Of a stretch of DNA of 64,000 nucleotides, positions 21,715 through 30,066 are shown in pieces. A program made the translations under genes and the position numbers. The notes below the pieces were generated by a model, which had not been told where the DNA came from, searched no databases, and saw only the letters and a program-made list of their open reading frames with translations. The stretch spans positions 1 to 64,000 of the IMG/VR virus record IMGVR_UViG_3300027719_000021. One strand, 5' to 3'. Positions within the stretch are counted from its first letter, which is position 1; every line of letters starts with the position of its first letter. Source of the DNA: a virus.

Positions 21715-21747
21715 GGAAGGTTAGGGGGCTACGGCCCCCTTCCTTTT
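21713..21747 (+). terminator. intrinsic terminator
   Basis: GGGGGC-TACG-GCCCCC core (21724-21739), extended by AAGGAAG/CTTCCTT flanks and a T run (TTCCTTTTATA). It ends the transcript that includes the 143-aa gene. Confidence 0.88.
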
Positions 21748-21759
21748 ATACTATAGGTT

Positions 21760-24219
21760 ATGAGTAATTGCATATTTCCTATGGTTAATGCATGGGTAAG
21801 TAAAAAACCAGTAAAATACTGGAGAGCTTTTACACCGAGAGACATACCACATCATGACTCAAAACAAAAAGCTGTATTATTCTATGAATGGAATGATAAA
21901 GGTAAATTTTGGGGAATTAATTCATTACCTGCTCCTAGTCGTTCTTGGTCTTATAATAATATCAAGAATATAATAGCCAGAGGAAATAAATTAATAAAAG
22001 GTGGTATACACGAAACTGTTATTGTAGAAGTACATCCTAAGTTTAGGATAGGAAAATACAAAAATATTGAAATTCTTAATATATATTCTGAAAATACACA
22101 GTGGAGGAGCGATCTTACATATAAAATATATGAAACACAATATTATATTAAGTATAATAATAATGTAACAATAGTAACAGAAACAGAATTAATTAATATG
22201 ACAACAAAGTCAAATTGTTGCTTTGTTTATACTTATCAGAAAGGTAAAAATACCTTTTTACATATAAAAAGTAAAACAAATGACCCTCAACGGGAGAAAA
22301 AACAAGTTATTGACATATTATCTACACCAGGTTTAAAATTTCATTTTCCAACTAATCCATCTTTTCAGTATAATAAGTTATCAGGAGAAGAATGGAAGTA
22401 TATATCTACAGATAATCTTCCTAAGAAAGTATGGAATATAGCAAAAGCTAGTCAACCTACTGTAGAATATGACAATGATAAAAATGTATATAACATGCAT
22501 TTTACCTTCATGAATTTAAAAAAATATTATGAAGGACAAATTGCTAAAATTAAATCATCCAATATACGAGATGATTTAGATTCAGCATTTTTAAAGGCTG
22601 CTATGACAAATCGTACAAAAACAGCCTCATCCCACAATAGAAACAGGAGTAAAGTATCCGGACGCCGGTATAAAAGGTCTTTACGGGATGATTCTTCTAA
22701 GGAACATCATAAACACGATGCGAAAGAAGAAACAGTATATGTAACGTATACTAAACAAGAAAAGAAGTTCAAAAAAGTACCTGAAGATTTAATTATACAT
22801 AAAAAAAAGCTTACTGTTTCGCGAAAAGAAGTAACTTTTGAAGATGCAGAAATATTTCAAAGGTGCCCAAGATGGGCTGCTTTAAAACTTCAGGTACAAA
22901 ATCCTGATGTCAAAATTTTAACAATACTGGAATACAACAAGTTGCGATCCACTAAATATCAGAAAGATAAATCTGCGGAGTCTATCTTGCATCCTGAAGG
23001 AACTTTCAACAGAAAGTTACGAAGATTAGAGAAAGGTAAGAATAGAAAACGTAGTAGAGTAGTTCATACTCAATATGTTTCTAGAGAAATTAGTGATAAT
23101 AAAATAGGAAATTATCCCCATGCCAAACATGCAAATGTAGACGGGGATAAATTTATTACACCTAGTAGTATAACTGGTGCTGTTATAAAAGTCGGTAATA
23201 GGTTAGTTGCAAAAGACTCACTTAAACCAATCTATCATCATGTGAAAAACGATAATAGAATAATAACGAAGCATAATGCTAAAAAGCAAACTGTTTCGCC
23301 TCTATTGCAAGAATTAAAAGACAAATATGGCTCTAGTGATAGACGCTATACTAATAATTCTGATGTAGAAAATTGGTCTATACAATTCTTTGTAGTACTT
23401 AGGATGATAAAAGACCAGGAGCGTCATAAAAAAGTAATAAATTACATTACTAAGAAATGTGGATTCTCTAATGAATTTGCCGAAGGGCTCGTTAAGTATC
23501 TACAATTGACTAGGAATGGCGATCCAACAAGAGAACATAAACGGAACCCTGTAGTACGTTATAAGCGTATAAAGGTAACAAAGCCCCATTTACAAATTAA
23601 TAGTCCTGATCCCAGGCAACCCATTGTCATAGAACATGAAGTTGCTAATGAAGATGAGGGTGGTGTAAAAAACATAATCACAGAAAATGCTTATGTTAGA
23701 TATAATAAAAAGAGCGGATTGAAGTTCTTTACATATAATTTAGAAACCAACGAACACATATTCGTATGTGACGCTAAAACTATTAAGAAGTGGGTTTATG
23801 TTCAAGAGTATAAAGAAGATATTAACAAAGCCAAATGGCATGAGTTAGTAACTGTATCTACTAAAGAAGTAGATGCTATTCAAAATATTCCATTTAGATT
23901 AGAAAGAAGAGTAAAAGGCGGTAGACCAAAGAAATGGCTAAGCCCAATACCATCAGATAAAACAGTCAAGTATATAATAAAATTGTTACTTGCTCACAAG
24001 AAAAATAACAATGATATACTGTTATATTCTACAATACTTAATAAAGTTATGAACGAATATAAAGATAGTACTGATCTATATGAAAAATTGAGATTTACTT
24101 TATACCATAATTATAGTGATTTAGGTAAATATATTGTTACAAAGATAAAGGCAAACAAAATGGATGACCCAGATCTTGTAACATTCATGGAAGACCTAAT
24201 GAACCCCCATTTTAATTAA
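21760..24219 (+). CDS. large hypothetical protein, 819 aa
   Basis: Strongly basic throughout, with a low-complexity Arg/Lys/Ser/His linker at about 285-325 (NRNRSKVSGRRYKR, SSKEHHKHDAK) separating a Tyr/Trp-rich N-terminal half from a C-terminal half. A second basic patch (RKLRRLEKGKNRKRSRV) lies near 425. I recognise no enzyme motif, Walker box or zinc site. Basic character and position directly upstream of DNA polymerase suggest nucleic-acid binding, which is inference. It is bracketed by a terminator 13 nt upstream and element l downstream, so it is probably its own transcript. Confidence 0.8.
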   Translation: MSNCIFPMVNAWVSKKPVKYWRAFTPRDIPHHDSKQKAVLFYEWNDKGKFWGINSLPAPSRSWSYNNIKNIIARGNKLIKGGIHETVIVEVHPKFRIGKYKNIEILNIYSENTQWRSDLTYKIYETQYYIKYNNNVTIVTETELINMTTKSNCCFVYTYQKGKNTFLHIKSKTNDPQREKKQVIDILSTPGLKFHFPTNPSFQYNKLSGEEWKYISTDNLPKKVWNIAKASQPTVEYDNDKNVYNMHFTFMNLKKYYEGQIAKIKSSNIRDDLDSAFLKAAMTNRTKTASSHNRNRSKVSGRRYKRSLRDDSSKEHHKHDAKEETVYVTYTKQEKKFKKVPEDLIIHKKKLTVSRKEVTFEDAEIFQRCPRWAALKLQVQNPDVKILTILEYNKLRSTKYQKDKSAESILHPEGTFNRKLRRLEKGKNRKRSRVVHTQYVSREISDNKIGNYPHAKHANVDGDKFITPSSITGAVIKVGNRLVAKDSLKPIYHHVKNDNRIITKHNAKKQTVSPLLQELKDKYGSSDRRYTNNSDVENWSIQFFVVLRMIKDQERHKKVINYITKKCGFSNEFAEGLVKYLQLTRNGDPTREHKRNPVVRYKRIKVTKPHLQINSPDPRQPIVIEHEVANEDEGGVKNIITENAYVRYNKKSGLKFFTYNLETNEHIFVCDAKTIKKWVYVQEYKEDINKAKWHELVTVSTKEVDAIQNIPFRLERRVKGGRPKKWLSPIPSDKTVKYIIKLLLAHKKNNNDILLYSTILNKVMNEYKDSTDLYEKLRFTLYHNYSDLGKYIVTKIKANKMDDPDLVTFMEDLMNPHFN

Positions 24220-24227
24220 GGCCACTA

Positions 24228-24305
24228 AGAGCCCTTCTAGGCAACGATTAACTTTAAGTTAATTATATACACAGGTTAGATCCTGGACTGCATGAGAAGG
24301 GCTCT
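24228..24305 (+). ncRNA. stem-closed element l upstream of DNA polymerase (11-bp helix, three-way fold)
   Basis: AGAGCCCTTCT (24228-24238) is a perfect complement of AGAAGGGCTCT (24295-24305). Inside are hairpins TTAACT/AGTTAA and CAGG-TTAGAT-CCTG, giving a three-way junction of 78 nt. It begins 8 nt after the 819-aa stop, and its 3' arm ends one base before the first possible polymerase ATG (24307). Confidence 0.55.
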
Positions 24306-24327
24306 AATGCCTTTTAAATACGAAACT

Positions 24328-26175
24328 ATGAACATTTACGTATATGACATAGAAGTAATGATAAATTACTTTGCTGTAATATTTAAAAACGTAAATAGTC
24401 AAACCATAAAAGAATTCATTGTATACAAAACAAGAAATGATATAGATGATTTATATGCTTTTTTAGATGCTAGTAAAAACGATTGGATAGTAGGATATAA
24501 CTCCTTTAACTATGATGATCAGATAATGGCATTTATATATAATAACTATGATCGATTATTTAAATATGAATTCGCTGAAAATATTACTGCGTTATTACAT
24601 GCTTTATCAAATGATATAATATCAGATGATAAAAGACAAAAAGATTACAACATACCATTTCAAGGAATAGACCTAATGAAAGTAGGTAACTTACTACATA
24701 AATCATTAAAACTTGTAGCAGTTAACCTTGAGTGGCATAAAATACAAGACCTACCATTAAAACATACTGTGATGGTAGAAGAAAAAGACTTACAGTTATT
24801 ACATGAGTATAACCTTAATGATGTACTCATAACAGAACAATTATATATAAAGTTAAAAGATGCTTTAACATTACGTTGGGAAATTAGTCAGAAATATAGA
24901 ATAAATGTCATATCAGAAAGTAAGAGTGGCATGGCTAATAGACTATTAGAAAAACTATACTCTGAAAAAACAGGTATACCTGTAAAGGAACTCAAAAAAA
25001 TGAGAACCAATAGAGAGATAATACATTTTGAAAACGTAGTACTACCAGAGATTAACTTTCAGACACCAGAATTAAATGTTATATTATACAAACTATTAAG
25101 ATCTGTATATTATAAAGGACAGCCTTTTATACGAAGAAACATACCATATAATGGTGTAATCTATAAAATGGGATTTGGTGGATTACATTCTGATGATAAA
25201 CCTGGTTCATTTGAAGCTACTGAAACTGAAGATATAATTGATTGTGATATTTCTTCAATGTATCCAACATTAATAATTAATTATGATTTTGTGCCTGCTC
25301 ATTTAGGTTCTAATTTTATAACCTTATATAGAGAAATAAGAGATAGAAGACTTGCTGCTAAACATGCTGGTCAAATGAATGAAAGCGACACATTAAAAAT
25401 TACAATTAATAGTGTATTTGGTAAAACTGGTAATGAAAATCACTGGTTGTATGACCCTTTAGTAACATTAAGGACTACAATTAATGGTCAATTATTTATG
25501 TTAATGCTTATAGAAAGATTAACAATGGCTGGCTTTAAAGTTATATCCGCCAATACAGACGGCGTGATAACTATTGTACCAAAAGATAAAAGAGAATTAT
25601 ATGATAGTATATGCAATATATGGTGTGAAGAAACAAAATTTGAATTGGAATTCACAGAATATAAAAGATATATAAGAAAGGATGTTAATAACTACATTGC
25701 TATAACTAAGGAAGATAAGATTAAAGTCAAAGGAGACTTTATTCAGAAAATGGAATTAGAAAAAGGTGTAGACAAACCTATTATTGCAAAAGCATTATAT
25801 GACTATTTTGTTAATGGTATTAAACCAGAAGAAACAGTTAAAAATTGTAATGATATATTAAAATATTGTGCTGCTAAAAAGATTGACTCTAAATTTGAGA
25901 ATTATCTATATTATATAGAAGATTATGAATTAAAGAGAAAGCCTTTACAAGATACAGTACGATTTTATATATCAAAGTCTGGTTATCAATTATATAAAGT
26001 TGATAAGAAAACAGACGAAAAGATTAACTATTGTGTAGGATTTAACGTTAGATTATTAAATGATGTAGATAAAAATACACCATTTGAAGAATATGGCGTT
26101 AATAAGAATTACTATATATCAGAAATATATAAAGTAATCAATCAAATTGAAGACAAACAACTCAAATTATTTTAA
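24328..26175 (+). CDS. family B DNA polymerase with 3'-5' exonuclease, 615 aa
   Basis: Exonuclease motifs: YVYDIEVM (DxE) at the N-terminus, GYNSFNYDD (Exo II) and EYNLNDVLI (Exo III, YxxxD). Polymerase motifs: A, DCDISSMYPTLII (about 305-317); B, KITINSVFGKTG (about 357-368); C, NTDG (about 409-412). All catalytic acids are present, so it should be an active proofreading replicase. At about 615 residues it is short for the family, as in several phages. The frame is open to 24292, but that lies in element l; MNIYVYDIE at 24328 is a typical N-terminus. ATG 24307 is possible. No intein. Confidence 0.93.
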   Translation: MNIYVYDIEVMINYFAVIFKNVNSQTIKEFIVYKTRNDIDDLYAFLDASKNDWIVGYNSFNYDDQIMAFIYNNYDRLFKYEFAENITALLHALSNDIISDDKRQKDYNIPFQGIDLMKVGNLLHKSLKLVAVNLEWHKIQDLPLKHTVMVEEKDLQLLHEYNLNDVLITEQLYIKLKDALTLRWEISQKYRINVISESKSGMANRLLEKLYSEKTGIPVKELKKMRTNREIIHFENVVLPEINFQTPELNVILYKLLRSVYYKGQPFIRRNIPYNGVIYKMGFGGLHSDDKPGSFEATETEDIIDCDISSMYPTLIINYDFVPAHLGSNFITLYREIRDRRLAAKHAGQMNESDTLKITINSVFGKTGNENHWLYDPLVTLRTTINGQLFMLMLIERLTMAGFKVISANTDGVITIVPKDKRELYDSICNIWCEETKFELEFTEYKRYIRKDVNNYIAITKEDKIKVKGDFIQKMELEKGVDKPIIAKALYDYFVNGIKPEETVKNCNDILKYCAAKKIDSKFENYLYYIEDYELKRKPLQDTVRFYISKSGYQLYKVDKKTDEKINYCVGFNVRLLNDVDKNTPFEEYGVNKNYYISEIYKVINQIEDKQLKLF

Positions 26176-26176
26176 A

Positions 26177-26515
26177 ATGTCTAACAAACAATTATATAGG
26201 TCTTTATTATCTGATAAAGTAGGAGAAATTCTACATCAGATAAACGCAGAAGACAAAAAGAAAGAAGAACAACGTACTCATAAAATGATTGAGAACCTTG
26301 TTATAGCTAGAAGGAAGCAACCATCTATTGAAGATGCAAGAGTATATATTGAAATACTAAAACAGGAATATCCATTGTTTATGGATATGTCTGATTGGCA
26401 TATTGCTCGATTGTTATTATCAGAATTAGATGTTCGTATGGAACCTCGATTAGTGGCTTTGTCATTAAATAGAATACCTTATAGTCTATATAAAACAATA
26501 ACTTACATGAGATAA
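26177..26515 (+). CDS. hypothetical helical protein, 112 aa
   Basis: Starts one base after the polymerase stop. It is helical and basic, with regions KVGEILHQINAEDKKKEEQR and DWHIARLLLSELDVRM. Position between polymerase and helicase in a gap-free operon suggests a replication accessory role, but no family is recognised. Confidence 0.75.
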   Translation: MSNKQLYRSLLSDKVGEILHQINAEDKKKEEQRTHKMIENLVIARRKQPSIEDARVYIEILKQEYPLFMDMSDWHIARLLLSELDVRMEPRLVALSLNRIPYSLYKTITYMR

Positions 26516-27046
26516 ATGCTTATAACACTTAATACAGATTCTATAAAACAGCTTAATGTTCAATTAGAACATTATATTTTTCTATTATTAGCTGCTGAAC
26601 AAAAACAGGATCTATTTGATCATTATTTTTCAAAAGATACCAGAGATGTCCTATTAAAAGAGGATTTAATAGAAAATGTAGAAGAGTGCAAGTTAACAGA
26701 AAAAGCAAAAAATATTGTTTATGGTGATAACCTTTTTAAAGAGTTCACAAATGAATTCCCACAAAAAGTCACCAGAACAGATGGAACAGTCGATTTTCTA
26801 AGAACTGATTTGGTCAATGCAGAAAATTTATATCTGAGCTATGTTGGCCGTAGCAGAGACAAACATAATCATATCATAAAATGTCTGAAAGCTGAAGTAA
26901 AGCAACGTGAAGGAAACGGATCAATGCCTTATATGAAGCGAATCTTTACGTGGTTAGCCAGCAAAGGCTGGCAATCATATGAAGATATAGTTGATGAAGT
27001 ATTAACTTCCAATAAAGACTTGGGATATGGAACAACGCTTGTCTAA
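26516..27046 (+). CDS. hypothetical protein upstream of helicase, 176 aa
   Basis: Directly abuts the previous stop and overlaps the helicase start by 20 nt. Mostly helical, with a C-terminal winged-helix-like stretch (YMKRIFTWLASKGWQSYEDIVDEVL). Genes in this place in other phages can encode helicase loaders or replication-initiator-like proteins. Here that is inference from position and the possible winged helix. Confidence 0.75.
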   Translation: MLITLNTDSIKQLNVQLEHYIFLLLAAEQKQDLFDHYFSKDTRDVLLKEDLIENVEECKLTEKAKNIVYGDNLFKEFTNEFPQKVTRTDGTVDFLRTDLVNAENLYLSYVGRSRDKHNHIIKCLKAEVKQREGNGSMPYMKRIFTWLASKGWQSYEDIVDEVLTSNKDLGYGTTLV

Positions 27047-27974
27047 CGACAAAACCCCACAATTAAAGCATATTTCTAAAGCCGCTGAAGAGATAGTGTC
27101 GTATATTGACAATCGTCGTAAAGGCATTGTTACATCACTAAAAACAAAGTGGACTAAGTTTAATCATGCTACTATGGGAGGAATTGAACCCAATATCATT
27201 ATGACCATCGCTGGTATTAGTGGTAGTGGTAAATCGTCCTTTGTAAACAGTTTAGAAACCGATTTAGTTGATCTGAACAAGAGCGAAGACCTCATAATCT
27301 TATCATTTAATTTTGAAATGTTAAGTAGTAAGCAAGTAGGTAGGAAACTATCTTACAAACTTACTAAGACTACTGGAGAATTATATTCCAGTGGATATGA
27401 TGGAGATCCTGTATCAGATAATTTATTTGAAGTAATTGAAAAAGAAGCAGAACATATAAAACATTATCCCGTATATTATGTAGATGTACCATGCACAGTG
27501 GATCAGATACATGATACTATACGTAAATTTCAATTTAGCGAGAAAACTAAAGATAAATGGCTAGTAGTAATACTTGACCATACTTTGTTAACTCGTGGAA
27601 GAGCAGGAGAACAGGAAAGGGAAACCTTGGCAAACCTGCAAAAAGTCTTTATGGAAGTAAAGAAAACCGGTAAAACTACCGTTATTCAACTTAGTCAAAT
27701 GAATAGGGATATTGAGTCGTCTGAAAGGATAACCAATCAAGCTATGCATTTTCCAATGAGACGTGATTTATTTGGATCTGATTCTTTATTTCAAGCCTCA
27801 GATTACGTAATTGTCCTCCACCGCCCTGAATTATTAGGTATAAAAAGTTATTCTCCAAATAATTGGCCTGTACAAAACAAAATATACATGCATTTCCTAA
27901 AAATCAGGGAAGGTGAACCTAAAATACTAAGTTTTATAAATAATCTTAAGTATAACAGAATTGACGAATATTAA
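27027..27974 (+). CDS. DnaB-like replicative helicase (SF4), 315 aa
   Basis: RecA-like ATPase core of the DnaB family. Walker A is GISGSGKSS (63-71), Walker B is VVILDH (180-185), the DNA-binding motif is QLSQMNRDIE (221-230), and the C-terminal RDLFGSDSLFQASDYVIVLHR resembles the arginine-finger segment. The DnaB N-terminal collar domain is absent, so it is a minimal phage form that would work with the separate primase at 30067. The gene overlaps its upstream neighbour and is tightly coupled to the polymerase operon. Confidence 0.92.
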   Translation: MEQRLSNDKTPQLKHISKAAEEIVSYIDNRRKGIVTSLKTKWTKFNHATMGGIEPNIIMTIAGISGSGKSSFVNSLETDLVDLNKSEDLIILSFNFEMLSSKQVGRKLSYKLTKTTGELYSSGYDGDPVSDNLFEVIEKEAEHIKHYPVYYVDVPCTVDQIHDTIRKFQFSEKTKDKWLVVILDHTLLTRGRAGEQERETLANLQKVFMEVKKTGKTTVIQLSQMNRDIESSERITNQAMHFPMRRDLFGSDSLFQASDYVIVLHRPELLGIKSYSPNNWPVQNKIYMHFLKIREGEPKILSFINNLKYNRIDEY

Positions 27975-27993
27975 CAAATTTTTTAACATATTT

Positions 27994-28560
27994 ATGAACA
28001 ATAGAATTGCGATAATATTAGACGATATAACTCAGGCAAAAAAACAAGGTTGCTGGGCAAAGTTTAAGAATTTATTAAAAAGAAAGGTTCGTAAGAACCA
28101 AAGACATCCTATTCTTTCATTACAAAACGGGGATGCCTTAATACTTGAACTTGATGATACGCAAGCTTCGTATTATGCTGAAAGAGACTACTTACAGTTA
28201 TTAACCAATGGTTATGTAAGGTCGCCTTTAGCAACATTAGTGCCTGAAGAAAATACATTTTTCTTTATGAAGAATTATAACCAAATTTTTGAATTATTAC
28301 AGAATTTACTTGATCTTGAAGATGACGAACAGGGAGTAATCCGTGTTGTTGTTCAGGAACCCGTAAGGCGTGTAAAACCTGTAATTCGCTTTAGGGCGCA
28401 AATAAAAGAAAAGATTACCATTTTTGAACGGTTTGTTAAGATTGGTTGGAATACTTACAAACGTAAGTACAGCTTCCTTAACAATTGTGATTTCATCGAA
28501 GTAGACGGAACAGTGTTCTACATTAAGATGGATCGTTACGGAAATGAATATCTTGCTTAA
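27994..28560 (+). CDS. hypothetical protein, 188 aa
   Basis: ATG 27994 is preferred over an upstream TTG at 27961 that overlaps the helicase gene. It has a basic N-terminal region (KFKNLLKRKVRKNQRH), an acidic middle (LLDLEDDEQG), a strand-helix C-terminus (RFRAQIKEKITIFERFVKIG), and ends in DRYGNEYLA. Codons become more G/C-ending than in the helicase. No family recognised. Confidence 0.72.
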   Translation: MNNRIAIILDDITQAKKQGCWAKFKNLLKRKVRKNQRHPILSLQNGDALILELDDTQASYYAERDYLQLLTNGYVRSPLATLVPEENTFFFMKNYNQIFELLQNLLDLEDDEQGVIRVVVQEPVRRVKPVIRFRAQIKEKITIFERFVKIGWNTYKRKYSFLNNCDFIEVDGTVFYIKMDRYGNEYLA

Positions 28561-28689
28561 TTAATAATCATGTCGCTATACACGGCTACGGTTAAGGTTA
28601 TTCACCGCCTTCCAAAAGCAAAGAATATGCTACCGAGGTAAGAAATTAACCCAAGAGCAATTTCGGTTACTTAACTAGTGACTATTAAT
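28560..28689 (+). ncRNA. stem-closed element m upstream of the Sak4-like gene
   Basis: ATTAATAATCA (28560-28570) pairs with TGACTATTAAT (28679-28689) at 10 of 11 positions. Inside, GTAA-GAAATT pairs with AATTTC-GG-TTAC (28638-28670), and an upstream G/C-rich part may form another hairpin. It overlaps the last base of the preceding stop and ends 11 nt before the next ATG. No ORF is seen. Confidence 0.4.
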
Positions 28690-28700
28690 ATAAACAAAAA

Positions 28701-29360
28701 ATGTCAACACCCTATCAGATAGCTTTAGTAGGTATGTCTGGTAAGGGAAAAACAATGGCTTTACGTGATATGGATCCCAACACATGTGGATTCATAAATG
28801 CTGAAAGCAAACCATTACCTTTTATCAACAAATTTAAACATTACTGTACTCCTAACAGTTGGCAGGAAACTTATCAGAAACTTATCGAATATGGCAAAAA
28901 CCCAGAGATTACGGAAGTGGTACTGGACAGTTTTTCCGCTTACATTGACAGCTTGCTTAAAACAGCAAGAGAAATAAAAAAAGGTTTCGATACCTGGAAT
29001 TACTACAACGAAGAAATAGGTAAACTTATGTTTCTTATTAAGAAATATCCAAAAGATATAATCGTTACAGCACATTCGGCAAATGTCGAAACAGAAGAAG
29101 GCGTTGCAGAAAGACGTATTGCTGTTAAAGGCAATGAATGGAATAAAACTGGTGTAGAAAAAGATTTTACTATTGTGTTATTTGCAGAAGTTAGTCTTAA
29201 CTCTGGTAAAAGAGAATATACATTAAATCTCTTATCAGATGGAAAGACATCTGCAAAAACCCCACCTATTTTCATAGAAGAGGGGAAAGAATCTATACCA
29301 AACAACGCACAGACTTTTTTACAACACATAAGAAAAGTACTAGCTAACAATAATAATTAG
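28701..29360 (+). CDS. RecA-like ATPase, Sak4-type recombinase, 219 aa
   Basis: Walker A GMSGKGKTMA (11-20) and Walker B EVVLDSFSAY (about 75-84) sit in a short RecA core. The next strand ends DIIVTAHSANVE, resembling phage Sak4/AAA_24 proteins that promote single-strand annealing together with a cognate SSB. The downstream gene ends in an SSB-like acidic tail, which fits that partnership. Length is typical. Family call moderate to good. Confidence 0.8.
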   Translation: MSTPYQIALVGMSGKGKTMALRDMDPNTCGFINAESKPLPFINKFKHYCTPNSWQETYQKLIEYGKNPEITEVVLDSFSAYIDSLLKTAREIKKGFDTWNYYNEEIGKLMFLIKKYPKDIIVTAHSANVETEEGVAERRIAVKGNEWNKTGVEKDFTIVLFAEVSLNSGKREYTLNLLSDGKTSAKTPPIFIEEGKESIPNNAQTFLQHIRKVLANNNN

Positions 29361-29380
29361 GAATTTTAAAAACATCGCAC

Positions 29381-30031
29381 ATGTATAATGTAACAAAAGA
29401 TATTAATTCGGAGAGCAGGTCAAACAACTTTATGGGACCTGGTATCCATGAGAATGCAGAACTTAAGCATAGTGAAGAAGGCAAATATCCTATTGTATAT
29501 GGCGAATCAAAAAGAGGTAACAAGTTTGCAGCCTTTCATTTTGTAAATGATAAAGGAGAAATATTGATCCATACTGAGTATGAACCCTCAGATGAAGATC
29601 ATGAGAAACTTGAGAACAAAACATTAAATCAGATCAAGAGGTTTAAACATATAATTACGAAGTTTGTACCCGAAGAAAATTTTATCTTTGAGGCAACAAA
29701 TTTTGAAGATTTTGTTAATAAATCTATCCAAATACTAGGAACTAACTATGTTGGTAGAAAATTAAGAATTAAGGTTGTACTTAACTCTAATGATTATACC
29801 ACATTGCCAAATTATGTACCTTTTATTGAAACTATGGAAGTAACTAAAAGTAAACTTTCAATAAATACTGCTATGGATAAAGTAGTAAAAGAAGGCCGAC
29901 CAGACGTAGAGGTTGCATCGGGTGTAAATCCTTTTGCACAGCCTATCGAAGTAGCAGATGCTACTGGAGAGTATGGAGCCAATGTCCAACCGACAATGGA
30001 TTCTGATACAGCTGAGAACTTACCTTTCTAA
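29381..30031 (+). CDS. probable single-stranded DNA-binding protein, 216 aa
   Basis: The core is strand-rich (PIVYGESKRGNKFAAFHFV, then KLRIKVVLNSNDY). It is followed by a flexible region and a C-terminus MDSDTAENLPF, acidic with terminal Pro-Phe as in the interaction tails of bacterial SSBs. Position right after a Sak4-like recombinase and before primase supports this. The core OB fold is inferred, not shown. Confidence 0.65.
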   Translation: MYNVTKDINSESRSNNFMGPGIHENAELKHSEEGKYPIVYGESKRGNKFAAFHFVNDKGEILIHTEYEPSDEDHEKLENKTLNQIKRFKHIITKFVPEENFIFEATNFEDFVNKSIQILGTNYVGRKLRIKVVLNSNDYTTLPNYVPFIETMEVTKSKLSINTAMDKVVKEGRPDVEVASGVNPFAQPIEVADATGEYGANVQPTMDSDTAENLPF

Positions 30032-30038
30032 TATAATT

Positions 30039-30058
30039 AGGGGGTGGCAACACCCCCT
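30039..30058 (+). terminator. GCAA-tetraloop hairpin after the SSB-like gene
   Basis: A perfect 8-bp stem AGGGGGTG/CACCCCCT (30039-30046 with 30051-30058) has a GNRA-type GCAA loop. No T run follows and the next ATG is 8 nt away, so it may modulate mRNA stability or start-site access rather than terminate. Confidence 0.6.
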
Positions 30059-30066
30059 GCTATATT

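Noticed and set aside
24228-24305. tRNA at the PolB leader
   Set aside because: The CAGG-TTAGAT-CCTG hairpin resembles a T arm, but its distance from the terminal helix is wrong and no anticodon arm fits.
24328-26175. Intein or intron in DNA polymerase
   Set aside because: All polymerase and exonuclease motifs are contiguous at normal spacing and the protein is short.
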